A stretch of DNA of 64,000 nucleotides from Streptomyces sp. DH41 (GTDB lineage: Bacteria > Actinomycetota > Actinomycetes > Streptomycetales > Streptomycetaceae), in contig NZ_JARVKY010000034.1 in assembly GCF_029813785.1 (NCBI RefSeq), positions 1 to 64,000 of the forward strand. The letters run 5' to 3'. The notes below the pieces were generated by a model that was not told where the DNA came from, did not search any database, and saw nothing but the letters and a program-made list of their open reading frames with translations. Positions 41,523 through 50,292 of this stretch are shown here, piece after piece; within the stretch, counting starts at the first letter, position 1, and each line of letters starts with the position of its first letter. Position numbers and translations under genes: made by a program.

Positions 41523-44500
41523 ATGTCTACGCATCCTGCCCCCGCCCTCGGCACCCTCGCCCCCCGGCTGACCGAGCTGTCCCTGCGCGACGCGCACCGG
41601 CTCGGCCGCAGGCTCGAGGGTGCGCGGAAGATCCGTAAGCCGGAGGCCCGCGCCGCCGTTCTCGCCGAGATCGAGACGGAGGTGGCCAAGGCCGAGCAGC
41701 GCATCGGTGAACGCCGGGCCCGGGTTCCCGCCGTCAGCTACCCCGAGCAGCTGCCCGTCAGCCAGAAGAAGGACGTGATCGCGGAGGCCATCCGTGATCA
41801 CCAGGTCGTCATCGTCGCCGGTGAGACGGGATCCGGGAAGACCACCCAGATCCCGAAGATCTGTGTCGAGCTCGGCCGTGGTGTGCGCGGCATGATCGGG
41901 CACACCCAGCCCCGGCGGATCGCCGCGCGTACCGTCGCCGAGCGGGTGGCGGACGAGCTGGACACCCCGCTCGGTGAGGCCGTCGGCTGGAAGGTGCGGT
42001 TCACCGACCAGGTCAATCCGGACGGCACCTTCATCAAGCTGATGACGGACGGCATCCTGCTCGCCGAGATCCAGACCGACCGCGAGCTGCGCGCCTACGA
42101 CACGATCATCATCGACGAGGCCCACGAGCGGTCCCTCAACATCGACTTCCTGCTGGGCTACCTCGCCCAGCTGCTGCCGAAGCGGCCGGACCTGAAGGTC
42201 GTCATCACGTCGGCGACCATCGACCCCGAGCGTTTCTCCCGGCACTTCGGTGACGCGCCGATCATCGAGGTCAGCGGGCGGACGTACCCGGTGGAGGTGC
42301 GCTACCGGCCGCTTCTCGAGGAGGACGGGGACGACGCCGACCGTGACCAGATCACGGCGATCACCGACGCCGTCGAGGAGCTGATGGGCGAGGGCAAGGG
42401 CGACATCCTCGTCTTCCTCTCCGGCGAGCGGGAGATCCGCGACACGGCGGACGCGCTGGAGAAGAAGAAGTACAAGTTCACGGAGGTGCTGCCGCTGTAC
42501 GCGCGGCTCTCGCACGCCGAGCAGCACCGCGTCTTCCAGCAGCACACCGGGCGCAGGATCGTGCTGGCGACCAACGTCGCCGAGACCTCCCTCACCGTCC
42601 CCGGCATCAAGTACGTCATCGACCCCGGCTTCGCCCGGATCTCCCGGTACAGCCACCGCACCAAGGTGCAGCGGCTGCCGATCGAGCCGATCTCGCAGGC
42701 CAGCGCCAACCAGCGCAAGGGCCGCTGCGGACGCACCAGCGACGGCATCTGCGTCCGGCTGTACAGCGAGGACGACTTCACCGCGCGGCCGGAGTTCACG
42801 GACGCCGAGATCCTGCGGACCAACCTCGCCTCCGTCATCCTGCAGATGACCGCGGCCGGCCTCGGCGACATCGAGAAGTTCCCCTTCATCGATCCGCCGG
42901 ACCACCGCAACATCCGCGACGGTGTGCAGCTCCTCCAGGAACTGGGAGCGCTGGACCCGGCGCAGAAGGACGTACGCAAGCGGCTCACCGACACCGGGCG
43001 CAAGCTGGCCCAGCTGCCCGTCGACCCTCGGCTGGCTCGGATGGTCCTGGAGGCCGACAAGAACGGCTGTGTCCGCGAGGTCATGGTCATAGCGGCGGCG
43101 CTCTCCATCCAGGACCCGCGGGAGCGCCCGGCGGAGAAGCAGGCCCAGGCCGACCAGCAGCACGCCCGCTTCAAGGACGAGACCAGCGACTTCCTGGCCT
43201 TCCTCAACCTCTGGCGGTACGTCCGCGAGCAGCAGAAGGAGCGGGGCTCGTCGTCCTTCCGCCGGATGTGCAAGCAGGAGTACCTCAACTTCCTGCGGAT
43301 CCGCGAGTGGCAGGACATCTATACGCAACTGCGTACGGTCGCCAAGCAGATGGGCCTCCATCTCAACGACGAGGACAACGCAGCCCCCGACGACCGCGTC
43401 CACGTCTCGCTGCTGGCCGGACTCCTCTCCCACGTCGGCATGAAGGACGTGAAGGAGGGCGCGAAGAACGAGTACCTGGGCGCGCGCAGCGCCAAGTTCG
43501 CGATCTTCCCGGGTTCGGCGCTGTTCAAGAAGCCGCCGCGGTTCGTGATGTCGGCGGAGCTGGTGGAGACCTCCCGTCTCTGGGCCCGGGTCAACGCGAA
43601 GATCGAGCCGGAGTGGGTGGAGCCGCTCGCCGGGCACCTTCTCAAGCGCACGTACAGCGAGCCGCACTGGGAGAAGGACCAGGCGGCGGTGATGGCGTAC
43701 GAGAAGGTCACGCTGTACGGCGTGCCGATCGTGGCGCAGCGCAAGGTGAACTACGGGCGGATCGATCCGGAGGTCAGCCGGGAGCTGTTCATCCGCAACG
43801 CCCTGGTCGAGGGCGACTGGCGTACCCACCACAAGTTCTTCGCGGACAACCGCAAGCTGCTGACCGAGGTCGAGGAGCTGGAGCACCGCGCGCGGCGCCG
43901 GGACATCCTGGTCGACGACGAGACGCTGTTCGACTTCTACGACCAGCGGGTGCCCGAACACGTCGTCTCGGGTGCGCACTTCGACTCGTGGTGGAAGCAC
44001 AAACGGCACGAGCAGCCCGACTTCCTCGACTTCGAGCGCGAGATGCTCATCAACGAGAAGGCGGGTGCGGTCACCAAGGACGACTATCCGGACTCCTGGC
44101 GTCAGGGGCCGCTGAAGTTCCGCGTGACGTACCAGTTCGAGCCGGGGGCGGACGCGGACGGCGTGACCGTCCACGTGCCCCTCCAGGTGCTCAACCAGGT
44201 CACGGACGAGGGCTTCGACTGGCAGATCCCGGGCCTGCGGGAGCAGGTCGTCACGGAACTCATCCGGTCCTTGCCCAAGCCCATCCGCCGCCACTACGTA
44301 CCGGCGCCGAACTACGCGCAGGCGTTCCTGGACCGGGCCGTGCCCCTTCAGGAGCCGTTGACGGTGACCATGGCGCGGGAGCTGAAGCGCATGGTGGGGG
44401 TGCCGTTCGACGCGGAGGACTTCGACTGGGCCAGGGTGCCCGACCACCTGAAGATCACTTTCCGGATCGTCGACGAGCGGCGCCGCAAGCTGGCGGAGGA

Positions 44501-45482
44501 CAAGGACCTGGAGGTCCTTAAGGTCCGGCTGAGGCCGAAGGCGCGCAAGGCGCTGTCGCAGGCCGCGGCCGCCACCGCCGAGCGCAGTGGCGGCGAGTCC
44601 CTGGAGCGCACCGGGCTGACGGACTGGACGATCGGCACGCTGTCCCGGGTCTTCGAGACGCGCCGGGCGGGCCAGCCGGTGAAGGCGTATCCGGCGCTGG
44701 TCGACGACGGTCCGGCGGCGAACACCGTCTCCGTACGTCTCTTCGACACCGAGGCCGAGCAGGCGCAGGCGATGTGGAAGGGCACGCGTCGGCTGATCCT
44801 GCGCAACATCCCGGTCAGCCCCGCGAAGTTCGCGAGCGATCGCCTGACCAACCAGCAGAAGCTGAACCTGTCCGCGAATCCGCACGGTTCGATCCAGGCC
44901 CTGTTCGACGACTGCGCGATGGCCGCGGCGGACAAGCTGATCGCGGACTTCGGCGGGCCGGTGTGGGACGAGGAGTCGTACCGCAAGCTCTACGACAAGG
45001 TCCGCGCGGAGATCGTCGACACGACCGTCCGCACGGTGGGACAGGTGCAGCAGGTGCTGGCCGCCTGGCAGGCCTGTGGGCGCCGTCTGAAGGCCACGAA
45101 GAGCCCGGCGCTGCTGGCGAACCTCCAGGACGTGCGGGGGCAGCTGGACGCGCTGGTGAAGCCCGGCTTCGTCACGGAGGCGGGGGTCGGGCGGCTGCCT
45201 GACCTGATGCGGTACCTGGTCGCGGCCGACCGGCGGCTGCAGCAGATGCCGACCGGCGTCCAGCGGGACACGTCCCGGATGGAGAAGGTCCACGAGATGC
45301 GGGACGAGTACGCGTGGCTGCTGGAGCAGATGCCGCAGGGGCGGCCGGTCCCGCGTCAGGTCCTGGACGTCCGCTGGATGATCGAGGAGCTGCGGGTCAG
45401 CTACTTCGCGCACGCGCTGGGCACGGCGTACCCGGTCTCCGACAAGCGGATCGTGAAGGCGATCGACGCGCTCGCGCCGTGA
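41523..45482 (+). CDS. hrpA: ATP-dependent RNA helicase HrpA (DEAH-box)
   Basis: A 1319-residue DEAH/RHA helicase, full length for the family. Motif I GETGSGKTT is near residue 100, DEAHERS (motif II) near 200, TSATID (III) near 220, FLSGEREI near 300, TNVAETSLTVPG (V) near 345 and QRKGRCGR (VI) near 400. The HA2/OB region follows, and then a long DUF3418 C-terminal domain (about 700-1310) specific to bacterial HrpA. It unwinds RNA; E. coli HrpA acts on stalled ribosomes and fimbrial mRNA. ATG 41523 starts MSTHPAPALG with the helicase domain following normally. In S. coelicolor its orthologue lies next to bldC, as here. Confidence 0.95.
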   Translation: MSTHPAPALGTLAPRLTELSLRDAHRLGRRLEGARKIRKPEARAAVLAEIETEVAKAEQRIGERRARVPAVSYPEQLPVSQKKDVIAEAIRDHQVVIVAGETGSGKTTQIPKICVELGRGVRGMIGHTQPRRIAARTVAERVADELDTPLGEAVGWKVRFTDQVNPDGTFIKLMTDGILLAEIQTDRELRAYDTIIIDEAHERSLNIDFLLGYLAQLLPKRPDLKVVITSATIDPERFSRHFGDAPIIEVSGRTYPVEVRYRPLLEEDGDDADRDQITAITDAVEELMGEGKGDILVFLSGEREIRDTADALEKKKYKFTEVLPLYARLSHAEQHRVFQQHTGRRIVLATNVAETSLTVPGIKYVIDPGFARISRYSHRTKVQRLPIEPISQASANQRKGRCGRTSDGICVRLYSEDDFTARPEFTDAEILRTNLASVILQMTAAGLGDIEKFPFIDPPDHRNIRDGVQLLQELGALDPAQKDVRKRLTDTGRKLAQLPVDPRLARMVLEADKNGCVREVMVIAAALSIQDPRERPAEKQAQADQQHARFKDETSDFLAFLNLWRYVREQQKERGSSSFRRMCKQEYLNFLRIREWQDIYTQLRTVAKQMGLHLNDEDNAAPDDRVHVSLLAGLLSHVGMKDVKEGAKNEYLGARSAKFAIFPGSALFKKPPRFVMSAELVETSRLWARVNAKIEPEWVEPLAGHLLKRTYSEPHWEKDQAAVMAYEKVTLYGVPIVAQRKVNYGRIDPEVSRELFIRNALVEGDWRTHHKFFADNRKLLTEVEELEHRARRRDILVDDETLFDFYDQRVPEHVVSGAHFDSWWKHKRHEQPDFLDFEREMLINEKAGAVTKDDYPDSWRQGPLKFRVTYQFEPGADADGVTVHVPLQVLNQVTDEGFDWQIPGLREQVVTELIRSLPKPIRRHYVPAPNYAQAFLDRAVPLQEPLTVTMARELKRMVGVPFDAEDFDWARVPDHLKITFRIVDERRRKLAEDKDLEVLKVRLRPKARKALSQAAAATAERSGGESLERTGLTDWTIGTLSRVFETRRAGQPVKAYPALVDDGPAANTVSVRLFDTEAEQAQAMWKGTRRLILRNIPVSPAKFASDRLTNQQKLNLSANPHGSIQALFDDCAMAAADKLIADFGGPVWDEESYRKLYDKVRAEIVDTTVRTVGQVQQVLAAWQACGRRLKATKSPALLANLQDVRGQLDALVKPGFVTEAGVGRLPDLMRYLVAADRRLQQMPTGVQRDTSRMEKVHEMRDEYAWLLEQMPQGRPVPRQVLDVRWMIEELRVSYFAHALGTAYPVSDKRIVKAIDALAP

Positions 45483-45504
45483 CGAGGCCCGCACGGAGGG
45501 TGAG

Positions 45505-45535
45505 TTCGACCAAGGGGCTCACCCTCCTGTAGAGT
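45505..45535 (+). promoter_or_regulatory. Promoter of tRNA-Asp copy 2
   Basis: TTCGAC (45505-45510) and TAGAGT (45530-45535), 19 bases apart, lie 42 bases before the tRNA gene. TAGAGT is also the -10 form in the rRNA leader at the left end of the window. Confidence 0.5.
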
Positions 45536-45576
45536 CTCTTCTCGCAGCGCAACGCAAGAAAAGCGCCGCAGAACCT

Positions 45577-45651
45577 GGTCCTGTGGAGCAGTTTGGAGTG
45601 CTCGCCACCCTGTCAAGGTGGAGGCCGCGGGTTCAAATCCCGTCAGGACCG
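45577..45651 (+). tRNA. tRNA-Asp (GTC), copy 2
   Basis: 75 bases, identical to the copy at 34796-34870, with anticodon GTC. It stands alone here, with its own promoter and terminator, between hrpA and the small gene at 45874. Confidence 0.96.
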
Positions 45652-45655
45652 CAGC

Positions 45656-45691
45656 AGAAGAGACCCGCACCGATCGGTGCGGGTCTCTTCT
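45656..45691 (+). terminator. Terminator of tRNA-Asp copy 2
   Basis: A perfect 36-bp palindrome (18-base arms starting AGAAGAGACCCGCACC, centre GATC) begins 5 bases after the tRNA. It could fold as a loop-tight hairpin and is followed by a short T-containing stretch. Confidence 0.85.
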
Positions 45692-45873
45692 TGTGTGCCC
45701 CGCGCGCCCGCCCCGGCCGCGGCCGGGGCGCTGTTCGCTGCCGCTCTTCCGTCGCTTCCCGCCCCGTGGCCACCAAAAGCCCTCAGTGCCCGTCTCACGG
45801 CCTTGACGGCGTCACATTCGCTCGGTACTCCAAAGACAGGGCACGTTCCCCGTGTGCCCCCTGGAGGTGGCGT

Positions 45874-46068
45874 ATGGCGGCATCGGTCAGGCACGAGACG
45901 CGGGCCCTGCTCCGCGCGCATCTGTCGGCCGCGTCGTCGTACGGCCACCTGACGCGCCACTGCCCGATCTGCCACCGGCTGCTGCGGCTGGCGTTGGACT
46001 CGCCCGCCTCACAGTCGCCGACGGGCCGTCAAGAGGGCCCCGAGGACGGAAGCGCGCCCACCGGGTGA
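45874..46068 (+). CDS. Small CxxC protein (DUF6274-like)
   Basis: 64 residues: a helical basic N-terminal half (HETRALLRAHLSAASSYGHL), then TRHCPICHRLLRLALD with a CPIC(H) motif like half a zinc finger, then a disordered tail. GGAGG precedes ATG 45874 at ideal spacing. This small protein is conserved next to bldC in streptomycetes (recalled as DUF6274). The Cys-x2-Cys-His arrangement could bind zinc as a dimer. Function unknown. Confidence 0.75.
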   Translation: MAASVRHETRALLRAHLSAASSYGHLTRHCPICHRLLRLALDSPASQSPTGRQEGPEDGSAPTG

Positions 46069-46560
46069 AGCCCGCCGGCCTCAACGCCCTTGCCACGCCG
46101 ACCTGCTGGAGTCCTCGCCTCCAATAGCGCACATATGCCAGAGCCAACAAGCAGCGCGCCGTGTGACGGGTGTCACCGCATGAGTTTTTGAAACCGTGGC
46201 ACTTACAGCTCTCCTACAACTAGTCAATTTAATATGTGCAATGGCACCCGTCTCCGGGGTCCTCGCACAGCGGATCCGACACCCCTCCCCAGACTCCGAC
46301 AAGGCCGCTCACGACAGCCGGCCCGCCGCCCACCGGCCGGCACAGGACCGGACACCGGGGCGGGCCTGCCGCACGGTCGGACGCGGCCGGACGCGGCCGG
46401 ACGCGAGGCCGGACACAAAAAGATCGCGCTGGACCCGGCGGAGTCCAGCGCGATCACACGACGCACCCCTGTTGGGGCAGGAACGGCATCGTTTGTAGCT
46501 GTGGTGCCGAGCGTCCCGACAGGTTGGGGGACCTGCCGTTTTGCCCGGTTATTCAGTTGT
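46069..46560. other. Intergenic region between the CxxC gene and bldC (convergent)
   Basis: 492 bases. It holds a low-GC patch (about 46195-46240: CTACAACTAGTCAATTTAATA), a triple GCCGGACGCG repeat near 46380-46410 and the bldC terminator at 46422. Several open frames cross it, but none has a ribosome-binding site or a protein-like composition. Confidence 0.5.
46422..46455 (-). terminator. Terminator of bldC
   Basis: A perfect 13-bp stem GATCGCGCTGGAC / GTCCAGCGCGATC with an 8-base loop. On the minus strand it is followed at once by TTTTTGTG, a textbook intrinsic terminator 106 bases after the bldC stop. Confidence 0.9.
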
Positions 46561-46767
46561 TCAGGCCTCGCTGCGCTGCTGCGGAATGCCCGCGAGCAGA
46601 GCGCGGACCTCGGCTTCGCGGTAGCGGCGATGCCCGCCGAGCGTGCGGATCGACGTGAGCTTGCCGGCCTTCGCCCAGCGCGTGACCGTCTTCGGGTCGA
46701 CGCGGAACATGGTGGCGACCTCAGCCGGGGTCAGCAGCGGCTCGGCATCAGGGGTGCGAGCGGTCAT
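46561..46767 (-). CDS. bldC: Developmental regulator BldC (MerR-like DNA-binding protein)
   Basis: 68 residues, the exact size of BldC. One winged HTH of the MerR type covers about 10-65 (LLTPAEVATMFRVDPKTVTR, WAKAGKLTSIRTLGGHRRYR, EAEVRALLAG). BldC has no effector domain; it binds direct repeats head-to-tail as filaments and delays entry into sporulation while activating vegetative genes. GAGG precedes ATG 46767. A 22-base inverted repeat lies in the leader. The neighbourhood hrpA - tRNA-Asp - bldC - vdh agrees with other Streptomyces. Confidence 0.97.
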   Translation of the reverse strand: MTARTPDAEPLLTPAEVATMFRVDPKTVTRWAKAGKLTSIRTLGGHRRYREAEVRALLAGIPQQRSEA

Positions 46768-47311
46768 GAGCGGCCTCCTCGGGAGAACCGAACCTTCTCG
46801 GTTCTTTCCTCTAAATTCTGCACCTTGACCCGCGTTGCCCGAAATGGCGGACGCGAGTCGAGTCGGTTATAGGACGAACGGCTTGTCCTCGGCACTACAA
46901 CTACACCATCCGTCCAGCCGCGTCGGCCAAACCGATGGAATTGCCCTCCCAGGTGTTCATCAGCGACGGAAGCCGATGGACCATGCCATAGCGGACAGTC
47001 ACGCCCCTGTGACGATCAGTCACAGAGCGATCAGAGGTCACCAGACCTGACACCAGACCCCCCAAAGCGTGCAATGCGAAGATTCCGCCCACAGTGCATC
47101 ACAGCAGGACGGAAGGAGCCCTCCCCGGACTCCTTGTCCTATTTTGGCATGAGGAGGGGGAAGCGGCGCAAGAGTGCTGTACGTGCGGTCCGTCACGCTT
47201 GACGCATACGCCCGGATCGGGACCTACGTCCCCTGTTGCCGGAAGATCAGCCCACTCCGGGCGGGTGTCGGATCGGAAGACGAAACCCCACATCGGGCGG
47301 TACGTCAAACG
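46768..47311 (-). promoter_or_regulatory. bldC upstream region
   Basis: 544 bases upstream of bldC, gene-free. Closest to the gene is AGAACCGA (46784-46791) / TCGGTTCT (46798-46805), a perfect inverted repeat in the leader. Further up are repeated TCAC/GTGA half-sites, including TGTGACGATCAGTCACA (47008-47024). BldC and other developmental regulators are expected to bind here, but no specific site can be assigned from sequence. Confidence 0.45.
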
Positions 47312-48163
47312 TCAGTTCGCCGACCGCCGGTCCCGCACCGTCCGCCAGCGCTCCACGAGCCGCCCGTACGCCGCCCCCGCCGTGACCCCGTCGCCGTGCC
47401 GGAGCGCCTCGATACCCTCGGCCACATCCGCGGCGGAGTGGTCGTCCTCCAACTCACCGGCCGGGAGGGCGTGTACGAGCCCGCCGTAGTCCAACTCCAC
47501 CAGGGACCGCGGATGGAACTCCTCCAGCCAGCGCCCCACGTCCACCAGGCCGTCGATGAGCGGCCCCTCGTCCATGGCCTCCTTCAGGGCTCGCAGCCCC
47601 CGGGCCACCCGCCGGCGGGCCTGCACCATCGGCGTCCGGTAGCGCAGCACGGGCGCGGTCGCCCCTTGGCCGTCGCCACCCTTGTCGTACTCGCGCTCCG
47701 CGTCGGAGACCAGCACGAACCAGTTGATCGGCACCTGCCAGGTCGCGGTGCGGATCCAGGGGCGGGCGTCCGGGTTGCGCTCCAGCCAGCGCTCGTAGTC
47801 CTGGGCGCTCTCGCGGCGCACGACCGGTGGGAGCAGGGCGTCCAGCACCGGTTCCGGGAAGTCCTCGGCCAGTTCCCCCAGTGCCTGCCAGCCGCGCAGC
47901 CGGGTCCGCCAGGGGCAGACGCAGACCACGCCGTCGACCTCGGTCACGAAGGCGTCCGCGCTCTCGTGCACCGGTACCGCCACGGGCGGGGTGGGCAGCA
48001 GGTCGGCCAGGGAACGGCGGAGCTCGTCCTGGTAGGAGGGCAGGTCGGCGCGGCGGGCATAGCGGGTCCAGTGGCCGCGCTCCGCCTCCGGGAAGGCGGC
48101 CAGCGGCTCGTACACACGCAGGTACGCCGCGTACGGGACGACCACCGAGGACACCTTGGGCAC
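47312..48163 (-). CDS. Conserved actinobacterial protein of unknown function (next to vdh)
   Basis: 283 residues, cytosolic, alpha/beta composition. Recognisable conserved-looking blocks are VSSVVVPYAAYLRVYEPLAA, FVTEVDGVVCVCPWRTRLRG, TATWQVPINWFVLVSDAERE, RYRTPMVQARRRVARGLRAL and SLVELDYGGLVHAL. The last includes an acidic pair suggesting binding of a cation or basic partner. The GTG at 48163 has GGGAGC upstream. The gene is divergent from vdh. I do not recognise its family. Confidence 0.8.
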   Translation of the reverse strand: MPKVSSVVVPYAAYLRVYEPLAAFPEAERGHWTRYARRADLPSYQDELRRSLADLLPTPPVAVPVHESADAFVTEVDGVVCVCPWRTRLRGWQALGELAEDFPEPVLDALLPPVVRRESAQDYERWLERNPDARPWIRTATWQVPINWFVLVSDAEREYDKGGDGQGATAPVLRYRTPMVQARRRVARGLRALKEAMDEGPLIDGLVDVGRWLEEFHPRSLVELDYGGLVHALPAGELEDDHSAADVAEGIEALRHGDGVTAGAAYGRLVERWRTVRDRRSAN

Positions 48164-48382
48164 GCCTGCTCCCTCCCCCGCGCACCGCGGCGAAAACCTG
48201 CGGAAGCCGATCACAAACGCGCGGGAACCTCCGCGAATCGTCGCACGCCCGTACTCCGTGCGGAGGTGATCCTGAGCACTGTGCGGCGGGCTGACGCCCC
48301 CAGGCTCTAATCTCATGCCACAGTCCCCGCCACCCGCACGGGGACCCTCTCCACCCGCCGCAACTACACAGGAGTCACCACC

Positions 48383-49477
48383 GTGACCGACGTAACCGGC
48401 GCACCTGCTGATGTACTGCACACCCTGTTCCACTCGGACCAGGGGGGACATGAGCAAGTCGTGCTCTGCCAGGACCGGGCGAGCGGCCTCAAGGCCGTCA
48501 TCGCCATCCACTCCACCGATCTGGGCCCCGCGCTCGGCGGTACGCGTTTCTACCCGTACGCGAGCGAGGCGGAGGCCGTCGCCGACGCGCTGAACCTCGC
48601 GCGCGGAATGTCGTACAAGAACGCCATGGCCGGTCTCGAGCACGGCGGTGGCAAAGCCGTGATCATCGGTGATCCGGAGCAGGTCAAGAGCGAGGAGCTG
48701 CTCCTCGCCTACGGCCGGTTCGTCGCCTCCCTCGGCGGCCGGTACGTCACCGCGTGCGACGTCGGTACGTACGTCGCCGACATGGACGTCGTGGCGCGCG
48801 AGTGCCGCTGGACCACCGGCCGCTCCCCCGAGAACGGCGGCGCGGGTGACTCCTCCGTGCTGACCTCCTTCGGCGTCTACCAGGGCATGCGGGCCGCCGC
48901 CCAGCACCTGTGGGGCGACCCGACGCTGCGCGACCGCACCGTCGGCATCGCGGGTGTCGGCAAGGTCGGCCACCACCTGGTCGAGCACCTGCTCGCGGAG
49001 GGTGCCCACGTCGTCGTCACGGACGTCCGCAAGGACGTCGTGCGGTCCGTCACCGAGCGGCACCCGTCGGTGGTCGCCGTCGCCGACACCGACGCGCTGA
49101 TCCGGGTGGAGAACCTGGACATCTACGCCCCCTGCGCGCTCGGCGGCGCGCTGAACGACGACACCGTGCCGGTGCTGACCGCCAAGGTGGTGTGCGGCGC
49201 GGCCAACAACCAGCTCGCCCACCCGGGGGTGGAGAAGGACCTCGCCGACCGCGGGATCCTCTACGCGCCGGACTACGTGGTGAACGCCGGCGGTGTCATC
49301 CAGGTCGCCGACGAGCTGCACGGCTTCGACTTCGACCGGTGCAAGGCGAAGGCCGCGAAGATCTACGACACCACGCTGGCCATATTCGCACGTGCGAAGG
49401 AGGACGGTATTCCGCCGGCCGCCGCGGCCGACCGGATCGCCGAGCAGCGGATGGCGGAGGCACGCACCGGGCAGTGA
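48383..49477 (+). CDS. vdh: Valine dehydrogenase (Leu/Val/Phe dehydrogenase family)
   Basis: A 364-residue NAD+-dependent amino acid dehydrogenase that oxidatively deaminates valine and other branched-chain amino acids, the first step of their catabolism and a source of macrolide precursors. The catalytic domain has GGTRFYPYASEAEAVADAL and the active-site Lys in GLEHGGGKAVI (about 89-93). NAD binds through VGIAGVGKVGHHLVEHLL (about 190-207). CALGGALND and VVCGAANNQLA are further family motifs. GTG 48383. A TAATCT element about 70 bases upstream is a candidate -10. In S. coelicolor vdh is induced by valine. Confidence 0.95.
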   Translation: MTDVTGAPADVLHTLFHSDQGGHEQVVLCQDRASGLKAVIAIHSTDLGPALGGTRFYPYASEAEAVADALNLARGMSYKNAMAGLEHGGGKAVIIGDPEQVKSEELLLAYGRFVASLGGRYVTACDVGTYVADMDVVARECRWTTGRSPENGGAGDSSVLTSFGVYQGMRAAAQHLWGDPTLRDRTVGIAGVGKVGHHLVEHLLAEGAHVVVTDVRKDVVRSVTERHPSVVAVADTDALIRVENLDIYAPCALGGALNDDTVPVLTAKVVCGAANNQLAHPGVEKDLADRGILYAPDYVVNAGGVIQVADELHGFDFDRCKAKAAKIYDTTLAIFARAKEDGIPPAAAADRIAEQRMAEARTGQ

Positions 49478-49491
49478 TCCCGTGACCGTCC

Positions 49492-49570
49492 GGCCGGTGA
49501 TCCGGCGGTGATCCGGCCGGTGATCCGGCGGTGATCCGGCCGGTGATCCGGCGGTGATCCGGCCGGTGAT
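49492..49570. repeat. Tandem repeat downstream of vdh
   Basis: A 23-base composite unit (CCGGCCGGTGAT followed by CCGGCGGTGAT) is repeated about three and a half times directly after the vdh stop. It is partly self-complementary and may serve as a transcription terminator. Confidence 0.85.
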
Positions 49571-49881
49571 CGCGTGCTGGTTCGGGGAAGGGTCCTCGAA
49601 GGTTTGACCGGTACCCGCCGGGGGGCAGTTAGAGAGAACTCTCACTTATCCCGGCGGGTCGACCGTCGAAAGGTGGTTAAAATCGCCGTTGACCAGCGAG
49701 GACGGGGCGCCTCGATGGTCCTGGGCGTAGCCACGTCCTACGGGCGACGTACCGTATGGGCGTGGGCTCAGGTACCGTGGAAGCCCTACGGACCGGTCTC
49801 TCCACGGAGAGCCCGTTCCGGACCATGAACGCGTGTCAAGACTCTGGGGCCGTCGAGCCCCGTCGTTGAGGGGGTCGAGCC
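49571..49881 (+). promoter_or_regulatory. Upstream region of the DUF3073 gene
   Basis: 311 bases. TTGACC (49604) with TAGAGA (49630), and a second TTGACC (about 49690) with TCGATG 17 bases later, are possible promoters. GAGAGAACTCTC at about 49632 is a small inverted repeat. No coding sequence. Confidence 0.35.
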
Positions 49882-50136
49882 ATGGGGCGCGGCCGGGCCA
49901 AGGCCAAGCAGACGAAGGTCGCCCGCCAGCTGAAGTACAACAGCGGTGGGACTGATCTCTCCCGCCTGGCCGAGGAGCTGGGCGCATCGCCGTCGAATCC
50001 GCAACCGCCTAACGGCGGCGAGCAATTCGAGGACGATGAGCAGGACGATGACGTGTACGCACGGTACGCCGACCTCTATGAGGACGACGACCACGACGAG
50101 GACGGCCAGTCCCCGCAACAGCGACGCGGCGCTTGA
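49882..50136 (+). CDS. DUF3073 small acidic protein
   Basis: 84 residues with the strictly conserved N-terminus MGRGRAKAKQTKVARQLKYN followed by the segment LSRLAEELGAS and a strongly acidic tail (FEDDEQDDDVYARYADLYED). The basic-then-acidic layout suggests RNA or ribosome association, but no function is established. It sits between vdh and purM as in S. coelicolor. GGGTCGAG precedes ATG 49882. Confidence 0.9.
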   Translation: MGRGRAKAKQTKVARQLKYNSGGTDLSRLAEELGASPSNPQPPNGGEQFEDDEQDDDVYARYADLYEDDDHDEDGQSPQQRRGA

Positions 50137-50153
50137 CCCTGCACTGAACACTC

Positions 50154-50185
50154 ACCCGGTCGGTGACTCACGTCACCGACCGGGT
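50154..50185. terminator. Bidirectional terminator, DUF3073 / purM
   Basis: A perfect 13-bp stem ACCCGGTCGGTGA / TCACCGACCGGGT with a six-base loop, placed between two convergent genes. Confidence 0.85.
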
Positions 50186-50292
50186 TCTGTGCTACCCGCA
50201 CGGCCGTTCGGGCGATGTGCCACTGCGCGCACCGCTCGCACGGCCGTCATCACCCGCACGTTCGCCATCACCCGAACGGCCGTCGTCTCGTC

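Noticed and set aside
41412..45494. 1360-residue minus-strand open frame opposite hrpA
   Set aside because: It is a GC-bias artefact: an antisense frame of a long high-GC gene, rich in Arg, Leu and Val with no domain. The hrpA helicase motifs on the other strand are all intact.
45583..46068. 161-residue frame running from tRNA-Asp into the CxxC gene
   Set aside because: The first 97 codons read through the tRNA and its terminator; the real gene starts at ATG 45874 with GGAGG.
47008..47024. TGTGACGATCAGTCACA as a CRP site for bldC
   Set aside because: The spacer is seven bases rather than six, and the streptomycete Crp consensus is not met; kept only as an unassigned repeat.
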